Positions 32,788 to 41,508 are shown, counted from the stretch's first letter. The stretch: DNA of 64,000 nt from Lachnospiraceae bacterium UBA3689 (GCA_002371465.1 DFIU01000006.1:1-64000), one strand, 5' to 3'. Translations and numbers: made by a program. The notes: generated by a model from the letters alone, not told the origin.

Positions 32788-34548
32788 TCAGTAGATGATG
32801 ACCGCTTCTCCCCTGCTGATATTTTCAAAAATCCTGCTCATCACTTCCTTGGGACAGTTGACGCAGCCGTGAGAGCCGTTATTTAAGTAGATCTGACCTC
32901 CGAAGCTGTCCCGCCAGGGCGCGTCGTGGAAGCCCTCGCCCCCATTAAAGGGGATCCAGTAGTTGACCGGAGAGGCGTAGCCCTGTACATCCAAAGTACC
33001 CAGCACGACATCCTCATACTTACCCTTGACCGCGTAACAGCCCTTGTAGGTCTGCCGGTTTCTGCCCTTTTCATCCGGGTTGGGATTGCCGGTCACTACG
33101 TCGGTGTCGACCACGACCTTTCCGTCCTTATAGACCCAGATATGCTGATCCTCAAGGCTCACTTCCACATAGGTATCGCCCAGGCCCATATTTTCCATAG
33201 AAGCTCCCTTGTGGTACCACTTGGGATCGTGGTTGCCCTTATCCCCCGCCTTGATGAAGTCGATCAGGTTCCTGGCCGTATCCTCCTGGTTGAGTTCAAA
33301 GCCGTAGTCCCCCTCGTACCAGGTATCGATCACCTTGCCGCTCCTCGTCTTAAAGGAAAAGCTGTTGTTGTAGGTATCGTAAGTCTTCCTCCAGTCCGCT
33401 ATCAGGACCGCCACCTTGCTGTAGCTGACCGTGACCTCATCTCCGTCATCGGTCAGAAGGGAGGCGATGTCCTTTGAATCAAGGGAAACGGTTCCTGCCG
33501 GAAAGTTGAAGGAAATGCCTGCCGATTCCAGATACTTGTTCCACTGATTGAAACGGCTGACTAAATTTTCATTGTCCCGATAGACCTCAGGGTGGATCTG
33601 AGCGGAGGAAATGTCCACCGTCCGCTGATAGGAGGCGACCGCCTTTCCAATTAAATCAGACGCAGCAGCGACATCAAAGGTAGAGCCCTCCTGCTCCGGC
33701 ACGATCTCGCAGCGGCCGTCATCCGTCTGCCGCAGGGAAGCGTCGACCGGGGCGCGCATCTGCTCCTGATCAAAGATGTCAAGGGCTGCCAGATCTGCCT
33801 GCAGGCGATTCTCATCAAAAGCGGTCTTCACCTCGACCGTATAGAACTTTTTCTTCCCCCTGCCGACAAACCAGGTGAAGGGATTCTGCTCTTTCATCGC
33901 CTCTTTCAGGCCCTTGGTATCAAGGATTTTCAGCCCCAGGTTGGCATCGGTCAGCTGTCCCCTTACATCGCCGGCTCCCCTGATCTCAATGGAATAGGAC
34001 GTCCCTGCCTGCTCCAGCTGTCTGGCAGCCGCAGCAGCGCCAAGACCGCTGACATTGACTCCGTTTACATAGGTATTTTTATTAAAGCGAAAGGCGTGGA
34101 CCAGGACCGAAAGAAAAAAGAGGACGACGGCAGCGGCAACGGCGCTGATCGCCAGCCTTTGCTTATAGACCCTCTGCTTGCGCCTGACGACCCGGTCACT
34201 GCTCCTTTGCGTCAGCAGCCTTCCTGCCGCTACTGTCCTTTTGGCCGCCTCACCGGCGGACTGAACCGAGCCGACCGTCCACTGCTTCAGAGCAGCCGTC
34301 GTCGGGCGGACGCCTCCCGCCTTCTGCCCGCTTCCGACTTCCCGTCCCTTACGGGACTTCCCAGATCTTTTCTGCAGAGCCCTGGCAATCTTGTAACTCA
34401 TTCGATCCTGCCGTCTTCTCCTCCTTTTGGGGGAAGAGCCGGTCCTGGTCAGGTCCGCCCGCTGTCTGTTTTTTGTTTTCACCGCTTGGCTGGGGATTTT
34501 TCGGATGGTCGTCTGGACCCCCGGTCTGCGACTTTTTGCTTTTTCCAT
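32788..34548 (-). CDS. L,D-transpeptidase with N-terminal membrane anchor
   Basis: Cell-wall cross-linking enzyme of 586 residues. The first ~125 residues are very basic (many Arg/Lys), followed by one membrane helix (LAISAVAAAVVLFFLSVLVHAF, about 131-152), an extracellular PG-binding-4-type region and a C-terminal YkuD domain. The catalytic signature is SHGCVNCP, with H560 and C562. The topology is therefore cytoplasmic tail inside, catalytic domain outside. The start at 34548 is chosen for a modest AAGGA site; a later ATG at residue 49 has AGGAGG too far away. The long basic cytoplasmic tail is unusual for the family. Confidence 0.9.
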   Translation of the reverse strand: MEKAKSRRPGVQTTIRKIPSQAVKTKNRQRADLTRTGSSPKRRRRRQDRMSYKIARALQKRSGKSRKGREVGSGQKAGGVRPTTAALKQWTVGSVQSAGEAAKRTVAAGRLLTQRSSDRVVRRKQRVYKQRLAISAVAAAVVLFFLSVLVHAFRFNKNTYVNGVNVSGLGAAAAARQLEQAGTSYSIEIRGAGDVRGQLTDANLGLKILDTKGLKEAMKEQNPFTWFVGRGKKKFYTVEVKTAFDENRLQADLAALDIFDQEQMRAPVDASLRQTDDGRCEIVPEQEGSTFDVAAASDLIGKAVASYQRTVDISSAQIHPEVYRDNENLVSRFNQWNKYLESAGISFNFPAGTVSLDSKDIASLLTDDGDEVTVSYSKVAVLIADWRKTYDTYNNSFSFKTRSGKVIDTWYEGDYGFELNQEDTARNLIDFIKAGDKGNHDPKWYHKGASMENMGLGDTYVEVSLEDQHIWVYKDGKVVVDTDVVTGNPNPDEKGRNRQTYKGCYAVKGKYEDVVLGTLDVQGYASPVNYWIPFNGGEGFHDAPWRDSFGGQIYLNNGSHGCVNCPKEVMSRIFENISRGEAVIIY

Positions 34549-34607
34549 TCCGGTCCTTCAGGTTATTTTCTATATCAAGTAAATAAAATGCCACTTATAC
34601 AGTCTCT

Positions 34608-34636
34608 ACGTTACTGATTCCCTTTTCCTCTGTCAA
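34608..34636 (-). promoter_or_regulatory. Promoter of the L,D-transpeptidase gene
   Basis: A perfect TTGACA (34636-34631), a 17-base spacer and a poor -10 (TAACGT, 34613-34608) on the minus strand. Confidence 0.5.
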
Positions 34637-34664
34637 GAGCTAAAAATCCCCATAAAACGCAAAA

Positions 34665-34721
34665 AAATCACCCCATTTTGGTTCTTTGGACAAATCATCC
34701 AAAAAACCGGTCGGGGTGATC
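34665..34721 (-). terminator. Terminator of the trigger-factor-like lipoprotein gene
   Basis: ATCACCCC and GGGGTGAT close a longer imperfect stem (inner GGTT/AACC and TTGGA/TCCAA pairings) and are followed by seven T on the minus strand, about 40 bases past the stop codon. Confidence 0.8.
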
Positions 34722-34759
34722 AGATCAGCCGTAACTTTTATTGTCTTCGCGCAGGAACT

Positions 34760-35734
34760 TTAGGAAGCCGCTGCGTTTTCTTCGATGATCTTCAGCGCCA
34801 GATTGAGATAGGTTGCCGCCTCGATCCGGTCCTCGCTAAGACCCATAGCTGCCGCGCCTTCAGCCGTGGTCTTCTCTCCGTTTTCCAGAGTCAGGGAAGA
34901 CGCTGCCTCTTTATATAAGGGGTCGCCCTTCTTAACCCCCTCCTTAGCCGCGATGGTCCGGCAGAGCATATCGGTCTTGACCGTGTTCTTGGCGTTAGTC
35001 TCGATCATATCGCTGGTCACACCGATCGACTCCAAATAAGCATCCAGGTCCTGACCCGCGGCGTCCGCTGCCGCCTGATAATCGGACCGATAGATGTTGA
35101 CCCACTTGTCCACCAGGTCCTGGGGATAGGACTTGACCGTTGATCGGTCTCTGAGATCGGTCAGGGCTGAATCCGGTGTATTGGCCTTAACCTCATTGAT
35201 CTTCGTCTTAAAATGGGCTTCTTTCCCATTTAAGGAATCGACACCGTAATCTTTCGGGAAGGTCACTGTGACGTCGACGGTATCGCCCTTTTTATGCCCG
35301 ATCAACTGATCCTCAAACCCATTGATGAACTGACCGGACCCAAGGGTCAGATCAAAGCCTTTCGCGGAACCGCCCTCAAACTTCTCTCCGTCGATCGTTC
35401 CTTCATAGTCGATGTTGACAATCATGCCCTTTTCAGCGGTCTTCCCGGCAGGCAGAGCCAGCTGATAACCCTTGTAATCCGGCATATCGAGAAAATCGGA
35501 GTAGTCCCCATCATTTGATGTGTCCGTCGTAGTCGGTGCCGAATCATAGCCGCCGTCATCACTCCCGACGCTCTCGGCAGCCGATGAAACGCCGCTTACC
35601 GTCGACTCTGTTTTCCCGGCAGGAACGGAAGAAGCTGCTTCCTGCGGGGTCGAAGCTGTTGTTGGATTTTTGCTTCCGCAGCCGACAAGAAGAAGGCCCG
35701 CACAAAGCGCAAGTGCCATAAGATTCTTTTTCAT
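34760..35734 (-). CDS. Trigger-factor-like FKBP-domain lipoprotein
   Basis: Predicted extracellular lipoprotein of 324 residues. The leader ends in the lipobox LLVGC (C19). A Ser/Thr/Glu-rich linker of about 80 residues is followed by an FKBP-type peptidyl-prolyl isomerase domain (GMIVNIDYEGTIDGEKFEGG and the later GSGQFINGFEDQLIGHKKGD) and a helical C-terminal part resembling trigger factor. It lacks the ribosome-binding N domain of true trigger factor. A role in folding exported proteins at the membrane is inferred. It has its own promoter and terminator. Confidence 0.88.
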   Translation of the reverse strand: MKKNLMALALCAGLLLVGCGSKNPTTASTPQEAASSVPAGKTESTVSGVSSAAESVGSDDGGYDSAPTTTDTSNDGDYSDFLDMPDYKGYQLALPAGKTAEKGMIVNIDYEGTIDGEKFEGGSAKGFDLTLGSGQFINGFEDQLIGHKKGDTVDVTVTFPKDYGVDSLNGKEAHFKTKINEVKANTPDSALTDLRDRSTVKSYPQDLVDKWVNIYRSDYQAAADAAGQDLDAYLESIGVTSDMIETNAKNTVKTDMLCRTIAAKEGVKKGDPLYKEAASSLTLENGEKTTAEGAAAMGLSEDRIEAATYLNLALKIIEENAAAS

Positions 35735-35775
35735 GTTGTTCTCCTCTTTATGGAAAAGATGCGTGTTTCACTCTG

Positions 35776-35804
35776 ATTTTATCCTGTTTGAAGCAATCGC
35801 GCAA
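35776..35804 (-). promoter_or_regulatory. Promoter of the trigger-factor-like lipoprotein gene
   Basis: TTGCGC (35804-35799), a 17-base spacer and TAAAAT (35781-35776) on the minus strand. It is back to back with the promoter at 35831-35859. Confidence 0.65.
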
Positions 35805-35830
35805 GAAAAACGGATTTTCCCTGTCCGTGG

Positions 35831-35859
35831 TTGTCCTTATCCGCCGGATATGGTATAGT
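35831..35859 (+). promoter_or_regulatory. Promoter of the DUF975 gene
   Basis: TTGTCC (35831-35836), a 17-base spacer and TATAGT (35854-35859) on the plus strand, about 30 bases before the ribosome site. Confidence 0.7.
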
Positions 35860-35897
35860 GGCGAAAATTCTTCAAAAATCAAAAAGGAGGAACAATT

Positions 35898-36632
35898 ATG
35901 AACTGGAGCAGAGCAAGATTAAAAGAAATGGCAAGAATTGCCCTCCACGGTTCTTACTGGAAAAGTGTTGTGGTCAGCCTGATCCTGGGCATCGCCATCG
36001 GCGGCAGCGGCGGTTTCAGCGGCTCATTTTCAGCCAGCTATAATCACCGGGTACAGGAGTGGAAAGAGGATATCCTGTCCCCCGAATCCTATCTGTTTTT
36101 GATGATCATCGGAATTATCGTCCTGGTCTTCGCGATTTTCAGCCTGGCTCTGAAAATCTTTCTTCTCAATCCTCTGGAAGTCAGCGCTCAGAACTTTTTC
36201 CGCCAGGATCTCTATCGGCCGGTCGGTCTTGAGTCTCTGACGGCAGGCTTTACGCCGAATTACTGGAACGTGGTCAAGACCCAGCTCTTAAGATCGATCT
36301 TCACCTTCCTCTGGAGCCTGCTCTTTATCATTCCCGGCATCGTCAAGCACTATGAATATCTGATGATGCCCTATATTCAGGCGGAGCATCCGGAGATGAG
36401 CAGCGAGGAAGTCTTTCACCTCTCCCGGGAAATGATGTACGGAGAGAAGTGGAATGCCTTCGTCCTGGATCTTTCCTTTATCCCCTGGAATCTCCTGAAT
36501 GCCTGCACGCTGGGAATCCTGGGAATCTTCTACGTCAATCCCTATATCAACCTGACACATTCCGCTCTCTATGGGGCTCTTAGCCAGAAGCAGGAAATGA
36601 AGGAGCAGACTGTGGACCGGACGGTATTCTGA
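35898..36632 (+). CDS. DUF975 family integral membrane protein
   Basis: Membrane protein of 244 residues, one of only four plus-strand genes here. It starts MNWSRARLKEMARIALHGSYWKS, matching the DUF975 family opening, and has about five hydrophobic segments. The segment HLSREMMYGEKWNAFVLDLSFI in the C-terminal half is the best conserved part of the family. A strong AAAGGAGG site precedes the ATG. No function is known for the family. It is monocistronic and convergent with the cbiE-cbiT gene, with only three bases between their stops. Confidence 0.85.
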   Translation: MNWSRARLKEMARIALHGSYWKSVVVSLILGIAIGGSGGFSGSFSASYNHRVQEWKEDILSPESYLFLMIIGIIVLVFAIFSLALKIFLLNPLEVSAQNFFRQDLYRPVGLESLTAGFTPNYWNVVKTQLLRSIFTFLWSLLFIIPGIVKHYEYLMMPYIQAEHPEMSSEEVFHLSREMMYGEKWNAFVLDLSFIPWNLLNACTLGILGIFYVNPYINLTHSALYGALSQKQEMKEQTVDRTVF

Positions 36633-36635
36633 CCG

Positions 36636-37859
36636 TCAGCCCACACCCCCCTCTTTTGGGGCAGCACCTCCGGAAACGATATAGACCGGATTCCCCGCGA
36701 TCATCAGATGGCGGCCGCCGGCTTTTCTTGCCGTTGACACCTGCAGCTGCATAAGCTCAGGGTTTAAGCCCATCGCTTCCATATATCCGACCGTCTCGGT
36801 CGCCGTCTCCAGTGTCACAGCTGCCGCGGTGATCCGGACGGTCGGATTTCTTGATGTCAAAACCTGTAAGAGGTCCTTCATGTGACCCGCACTGCCGCCG
36901 ATAAAGGCGGCGTCCGGAGCCGGCAGATGGCCCAGAGCGCCCGGAGCCAGCCCTTGAATGGGATAGATGTTGTCAAGACCGAACTTTTCCGCATTTTTTT
37001 TGATCAGCTCAATGCCTTCCGCCTCTTTTTCCACCGCATAAACCCTGCCGTATGAAACGGCAAGGGCACATTCCACCGAAACCGAACCGGTTCCGGCTCC
37101 GATATCGTAGACGATATCCTCTTCCGTCAACATAAGCCGGCTGAGAATGATGGCCCGCACCGCGCTCTTAGTCATAGGCAGGCTGCCCCGGATAAAGGTC
37201 TCATCCTCTATTCCAAACCTCCGGGTCCTTGAAGGCGCGGTCCTCATCAGGATCAGCACAGAACCGGACGCATAAGTCCCGTCCGCCAGTTCGGCGAGGG
37301 TCCCCCGGGTAATGCGCTCATGCTTCGTCCCCAGACCTTCGCCTACATAGGCGATCAGCCCCCGTTCTCCGGCGGCAAGCAGATCCTTTAGAAGCCTGCC
37401 CGGCTCCCCCTGCGATAACAAAAATACCTTGCGGTGTCGTCTGACTTGATCGACGAGCCCGCTGCCCTTTCTTTTTGGGTCAAAGAGGACGGCGCCGTCA
37501 AAGGATACGCCGGTCCGGGCGATCATATAGGCAATTTCCGAAAGTCCCGGCACGATAACCGGACGCAGGTCCTCCAACGCCTGATAAAGCTCTGCCCCCC
37601 GGTTGAAAAAGCCGGGATTTCCGCCGATCAAAACAGCCAGCCTCTGATAGGGCAGGGACTCCACCTTAAGGCGGATCTCCCCCGGGTCCGTCAGGTACAG
37701 TTCCTCCCTCCGCCCCGGCAGGTTCTGAAGGCGGTCCAGTACGTCCTCCGGTCCGATCCAGACCTGGGCGGTCCCCAGCGCCGCCGCTGCCTGCCTGGTC
37801 AACAAGGGAGCCCCTCCGACTCCACAGCCTACGATCATGATCTGTTTTCGCTCACCCAT
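36636..37859 (-). CDS. cbiET: Precorrin-6Y C5,15-methyltransferase, CbiE-CbiT fusion
   Basis: Bifunctional cobalamin-synthesis enzyme of 407 residues. The N-terminal ~200 residues are a CbiE-type tetrapyrrole methyltransferase (IMIVGCGVGG, LIGGNPGFF, VIVPGLSEIAYM) and the C-terminal ~190 are a CbiT-type SAM methyltransferase/decarboxylase (YDIGAGTGSVSVE, FIGGSAGHM). In CobL the same fusion methylates C5 and C15 and removes a carboxyl group. No other cobalamin gene lies in the window, which is unusual because cbi genes are normally clustered. Confidence 0.9.
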   Translation of the reverse strand: MGERKQIMIVGCGVGGAPLLTRQAAAALGTAQVWIGPEDVLDRLQNLPGRREELYLTDPGEIRLKVESLPYQRLAVLIGGNPGFFNRGAELYQALEDLRPVIVPGLSEIAYMIARTGVSFDGAVLFDPKRKGSGLVDQVRRHRKVFLLSQGEPGRLLKDLLAAGERGLIAYVGEGLGTKHERITRGTLAELADGTYASGSVLILMRTAPSRTRRFGIEDETFIRGSLPMTKSAVRAIILSRLMLTEEDIVYDIGAGTGSVSVECALAVSYGRVYAVEKEAEGIELIKKNAEKFGLDNIYPIQGLAPGALGHLPAPDAAFIGGSAGHMKDLLQVLTSRNPTVRITAAAVTLETATETVGYMEAMGLNPELMQLQVSTARKAGGRHLMIAGNPVYIVSGGAAPKEGGVG

Positions 37860-37975
37860 TTTGCTTCTCCTCTTCTATCCTTATGCTTAACCCTGCGTGA
37901 TCGCGATCTTCTTGCCGGGTCTTTCTCCCTGCCTTCTGACCAATGCTCAATACCTTCGATCTGCCTGCTCCCGCT

Positions 37976-38923
37976 TTATCCTTGCGGTACTGCTTTATCC
38001 TTTTTATTCTCTTTGTGTTTTCGCGCAGGCAGGGGTATCTGGACCAGCACGATCGCCAGAAAGAGCAGGGCGCAGCCAAAGAGTTCCCTGCCGGATAAGA
38101 TCTGGTTTAAAATCAGCCAGCCCCCAATGGCGCTGAAGACGCTCTCCAGGCACATGGCAAGGGAGGCAATCGCCGGATTTAAGTCCTTTTGGGCAACGAT
38201 CTGAAGCGTATAGGCAACCCCGCCCGACATGATGCCGGCATAGAGAAAGGCCGGTACAGCCGGTTTCATCTGCGCCCAGGTCGGATGTTCAAAGATCAGC
38301 ATAAAGACCGTCGCGATAACCGCCTCCACCAGCATTTGGAGCTGGCTGAGCCGGATTCCGTCTACCATGGGGGCGAAGTGATTGATCGTAAGGATCTGGA
38401 AGGAAAAACCTAGAGCGCAGATCAGCATGAGGACATCCCCCGATGAGAAGCCGATTCCATTTTTCATGCAGAGAAAATAGAGGCCGGCCACGCCCAGACC
38501 GACGCAGAGCCAGATCTTAGGTTCCGGTCTGTGTCCCAGAAAGATCAACAGGATAGGGACAATGACGACATACATGGCGGTCAGAAAACCAGCCTTGGCG
38601 GTCGTCGTATAGGGAATGCCCACCTGCTGGAAGGCGCTGGCGGCAAAGAGCAGGATGCCGCATAAAGTCCCACCGGTCAGGAGGACCTTGCGCTGGCTTT
38701 TGTTCCTGGGCGCCCGGCTCCTTCCGGATCTTCTGATCGCCAGCCGGTCCGATACGGCAATGACCGGGACCAGAAAGATGACGGCAAGCCAGCTTCTTGC
38801 CACCAGGAAGGTATAGGGACCGACATATTCCGCCCCGATACTCTGGGAAACGAAAGCAAGCCCCCAGATCATGGAAGTTAAGACCAGAAGCAGGGTATTT
38901 CTCAACGTTTTCGATTGGTTCAT
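37976..38923 (-). CDS. DMT superfamily transporter (EamA family)
   Basis: Membrane protein of 315 residues with ten hydrophobic segments in two EamA repeats. The first repeat opens with NTLLLVLTSMIWGLAFVSQ and the second with SGDVLMLICALGFSFQIL, both typical of drug/metabolite exporters. Substrate is unknown. It is divergent from the zinc-ribbon YARHG gene and is separated from cbiET by 116 bases without a recognised signal. Confidence 0.88.
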   Translation of the reverse strand: MNQSKTLRNTLLLVLTSMIWGLAFVSQSIGAEYVGPYTFLVARSWLAVIFLVPVIAVSDRLAIRRSGRSRAPRNKSQRKVLLTGGTLCGILLFAASAFQQVGIPYTTTAKAGFLTAMYVVIVPILLIFLGHRPEPKIWLCVGLGVAGLYFLCMKNGIGFSSGDVLMLICALGFSFQILTINHFAPMVDGIRLSQLQMLVEAVIATVFMLIFEHPTWAQMKPAVPAFLYAGIMSGGVAYTLQIVAQKDLNPAIASLAMCLESVFSAIGGWLILNQILSGRELFGCALLFLAIVLVQIPLPARKHKENKKDKAVPQG

Positions 38924-38964
38924 GGATCTCCTTCAGCCCATCTCCAGTCCGCCCCGACCGCGCA

Positions 38965-38993
38965 TTGGCTTTAGTTCCCTTTCATGGTATGAT
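38965..38993 (+). promoter_or_regulatory. Promoter of the zinc-ribbon YARHG gene
   Basis: TTGGCT (38965-38970), a 17-base spacer and TATGAT (38988-38993) on the plus strand, 37 bases before the start codon. Confidence 0.7.
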
Positions 38994-39029
38994 AGGATCA
39001 AGATCGGTAATTTTAAACAGGAGATGTTT

Positions 39030-39788
39030 ATGTATTGTTCTAACTGTGGGAATAAAGTTCCTGACGATGCCAAGGTCTGTCCCGAGTGTGGTCAGGACCT
39101 GACCTATGAAAGCAATAAGACCGCCCGGCTGTCCAGCCGGTCCGGCCGCAGGGGAAAAGCAGCGGCTGCCGTGATCGGCGTCATTCTGGCCCTGGCTCTT
39201 GCCGAATGTCTCTGGCTCTTTGCCATATCCCCCAAAAAGAGGGCAGTTTCTTCCTCTCCCGCCCCGGCTCCCCATGACAAGGGGGGCGTGACCGCCCTGA
39301 TCTCCCAGGGGCAGTCCCAGGAGGAGCAGGCGGAGTCCACCCAGGAAATCATCCCGGCTCAAAGTCCGACGCCGACCCCCACCGTGACCCCCATCGCCAA
39401 CCTGCCGGAAGTCAGCGCCAAGGTCATCCCGACGCCGACCCCAACACCGGAGCCGACGCCTTCGCCCACTCCGACTCCATCCCCGACACCGTCCCCAAGC
39501 CCCTCGCCGTCTCCGGCGGCAAAGGATGGGAGCTATGTCCTGGGCGGCAGCGACAGTCGGATCATCTCCGACGCGGACCTTGCCGGTATGGACGCCGCCA
39601 AACTCCGCCTGGCAAGAAATGAAATCTACGCCCGGCACGGACTGATCTTTAAATCGGAAGATTTAAACAAATATTTTGCAGGCAAGACCTGGTACAAGGG
39701 CTCTGTCTCCGATCCCTCTAAGGTACCGCTGAGTGATACGGAAAAGGCGAACTTAAATACCATTACCGCCTACGAGGCTTCCCATTAA
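39030..39788 (+). CDS. Zinc-ribbon, membrane-anchored YARHG-domain protein
   Basis: Protein of 252 residues in four parts. A cytoplasmic zinc ribbon (MYCSNCGNKVPDDAKVCPEC) comes first; then one membrane helix (about residues 45-64), a long Pro/Thr/Ser-rich spacer (about 110-170, repeated TPTP/SPSP) and a C-terminal YARHG domain (RLARNEIYARHGLIFKSEDL). The domain is probably extracellular and cell-wall spanning. The start at 39030 has a GGAG site; a longer in-frame version from 38871 would precede the promoter. The role is unknown; YARHG domains are thought to act at the cell surface. Confidence 0.85.
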   Translation: MYCSNCGNKVPDDAKVCPECGQDLTYESNKTARLSSRSGRRGKAAAAVIGVILALALAECLWLFAISPKKRAVSSSPAPAPHDKGGVTALISQGQSQEEQAESTQEIIPAQSPTPTPTVTPIANLPEVSAKVIPTPTPTPEPTPSPTPTPSPTPSPSPSPSPAAKDGSYVLGGSDSRIISDADLAGMDAAKLRLARNEIYARHGLIFKSEDLNKYFAGKTWYKGSVSDPSKVPLSDTEKANLNTITAYEASH

Positions 39789-39795
39789 AACCCCC

Positions 39796-39840
39796 AAAAT
39801 CACAGGCAGATCTCAGCGATAGAGATCTGCCTGTGATTTT
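39796..39840. terminator. Bidirectional terminator between two zinc-ribbon genes
   Basis: A perfect 19-bp inverted repeat (AAAATCACAGGCAGATCTC and its complement, 7-base loop) carries A and T runs on both sides. It serves the plus-strand YARHG gene and overlaps the stop codon of the minus-strand TPR gene. Confidence 0.92.
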
Positions 39841-40922
39841 GTCGTCTCATAGAGCTGACCGATGACGGCGTCGTCCGGCAGGTCCCTTTTCACCCGCTCC
39901 AGAAGCGCCATCGCGCCGGCGTAGTCCCGGTTGCCCAGATAGATTTCCACCTGGTCCTTGGCAAAATCTTCATAGTTGTTGGTCGCCGTGGTCAAAAGGG
40001 TCTGCAGTTCCAGGTCATTGGAACTGTAGGTCAGAGCCTTGCCCACCATGTCGATGACCTGCTTATAGTAACCCTTGGAAATATAGTCCTTGGCGACTGC
40101 GACAACCTGCTGCTTGACGGCCGCGGAATAGCCCTGCTTGAGGGTAACCAGGGTATCGGAGAAATCCTGGTCCTTGGGCAGGATCTTCTGCGCCGCCGTC
40201 AGGATCTTGATCGCCCTGGCATAGTCCTGCTCATTTTGCGGATTGCCCGCCTGGGCCAGGATGTCCTCCTTATATTGTTTCGCCATGGTTTCCGCCTTTT
40301 CTTCCGCTTCCTTGTAGTGGCGGTCGATGGACGAAACATTGGCATAGCCCGCCATCGCCTGGGCGTAGTCCCCCTTCTGGTCCGCATCCACCGCCAGGGC
40401 ATAGGCAGCCTTGGAATCCTTTAAGCCTGCCAGGTCCTTGAGATGGGGCGCGACTCCATTTGCCGGAAATTCCAGCTGCTGCAGAAGCTTCATCTCCCCT
40501 TCCGCCTGCTCGTAGGTGATCCGATCCTCGTTGTAGTCGTCAAGGACACCGCCTGCGGCGGGACCGGACCGGAAGCGAAGCAAAGACTCCTCCAGCTTTT
40601 TCCCTACGACCCGGTCCCGGTAGAAGGTCTGCGCCCCGCTGATATCCGCCTGGCGGACCAGGCGCAGAGTGCGAAGAGCCGGCGAGTAGCGGCTGTAGGC
40701 AAAGATCCCCACCGCCGCCAGGGCTCCCAGAATCAGGACCGCCTTTGCCGCGGTGTGCCGTCTTCTGGTCTCAAGCCGCTGCCTCTGCTGTTGCCTTTGA
40801 TAAACCTTATGGCGCTCCTCATCATCCGGGTCATCCCTCCTTCCTGCCCGGGGAGCTCCGCAGACAAAACAGTAAAGAGCCTCATCCTTGAGCGGGGTTC
40901 CGCATTCCTTACAGGTTCTCAT
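39813..40922 (-). CDS. Zinc-ribbon, membrane-anchored TPR-like protein
   Basis: Protein of 369 residues. An N-terminal zinc ribbon (CKECGTPL and CFVCGAP) is followed by a basic, glutamine-rich stretch, one membrane helix (about residues 60-79) and a long extracellular part made of helical repeats of the TPR type (for example GDYAQAMAGYANVSSID and NRDYAGAMALLERV). The start is the ATG at 40922; a TTG one codon earlier is possible. It is the last gene of the DUF815-DUF624-AGCS-YfcE run. The architecture mirrors the YARHG protein on the other side of the shared terminator. Function unknown. Confidence 0.82.
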   Translation of the reverse strand: MRTCKECGTPLKDEALYCFVCGAPRAGRRDDPDDEERHKVYQRQQQRQRLETRRRHTAAKAVLILGALAAVGIFAYSRYSPALRTLRLVRQADISGAQTFYRDRVVGKKLEESLLRFRSGPAAGGVLDDYNEDRITYEQAEGEMKLLQQLEFPANGVAPHLKDLAGLKDSKAAYALAVDADQKGDYAQAMAGYANVSSIDRHYKEAEEKAETMAKQYKEDILAQAGNPQNEQDYARAIKILTAAQKILPKDQDFSDTLVTLKQGYSAAVKQQVVAVAKDYISKGYYKQVIDMVGKALTYSSNDLELQTLLTTATNNYEDFAKDQVEIYLGNRDYAGAMALLERVKRDLPDDAVIGQLYETTKSQADLYR

Positions 40923-40953
40923 CAATCTTCCCCCTTCCCAAACTTACCGCTGA

Positions 40954-41508
40954 TCAGGCACCATAGTCAAAGGATAAATAGGTGGCGGCGTCCTCCAGGC
41001 GCTTCCAGCTAAAATGCGCCCCCTCCCAGATCATATAACTTCTGGGACTGTCCTCCTTGGGGATCGAGACCGATCCCGGATTGAGGTAGAGGAAATGCTC
41101 GTGCTGGGTACACTTCGGCACATGGGTGTGGCCGTTTAACAGAATATCCCCGTCCTTAAGGGGCGGCGGGGTCAGCTCCCCGTAGTGGTGTCCGTGGGTC
41201 GCATAGATGATATTTCTGTCCCCCATGGGCAGGAGAGCGTAGTCCGCCAGGACCGGAAAATCAAGGACCATCTGGTCCACTTCCGCCTCGCAGTTGCCCC
41301 GGATGGCAAGGATGTCGTCCTTCCGCTCATTTAAAAGGGCAATCACTTTCTTTGGGGCGTAGCCGTCGGGCAGATCATTTCTGGGTCCGTGATAGAGCAG
41401 ATCCCCTAAAAGCAGCAGGCGGTCCGCCCCTTCCTCGTCATATCGTTTGATCATCAGATCCGCGTAAGCTGCGGATCCATGTATATCGGACGCAATCATC
41501 CACTTCAT
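40954..41508 (-). CDS. yfcE: YfcE family metallophosphoesterase
   Basis: Metal-dependent phosphodiesterase of 184 residues. The calcineurin-like motifs are SDIHGSA (7-13), GDLLYHGPRND, GNCEAEVD (the GNCD/E motif) and the C-terminal GHTHVP. YfcE enzymes hydrolyse phosphodiesters in vitro, but their biological substrate is unknown. It overlaps the AGCS symporter gene by four bases (ATGA), showing coupled translation. Confidence 0.9.
   Translation of the reverse strand: MKWMIASDIHGSAAYADLMIKRYDEEGADRLLLLGDLLYHGPRNDLPDGYAPKKVIALLNERKDDILAIRGNCEAEVDQMVLDFPVLADYALLPMGDRNIIYATHGHHYGELTPPPLKDGDILLNGHTHVPKCTQHEHFLYLNPGSVSIPKEDSPRSYMIWEGAHFSWKRLEDAATYLSFDYGA

Noticed and set aside
38871..39029. Longer form of the YARHG protein starting at 38871
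   Set aside because: It would begin upstream of a good promoter and lacks a ribosome site, while the ATG at 39030 has GGAG and gives a clean N-terminal zinc ribbon.
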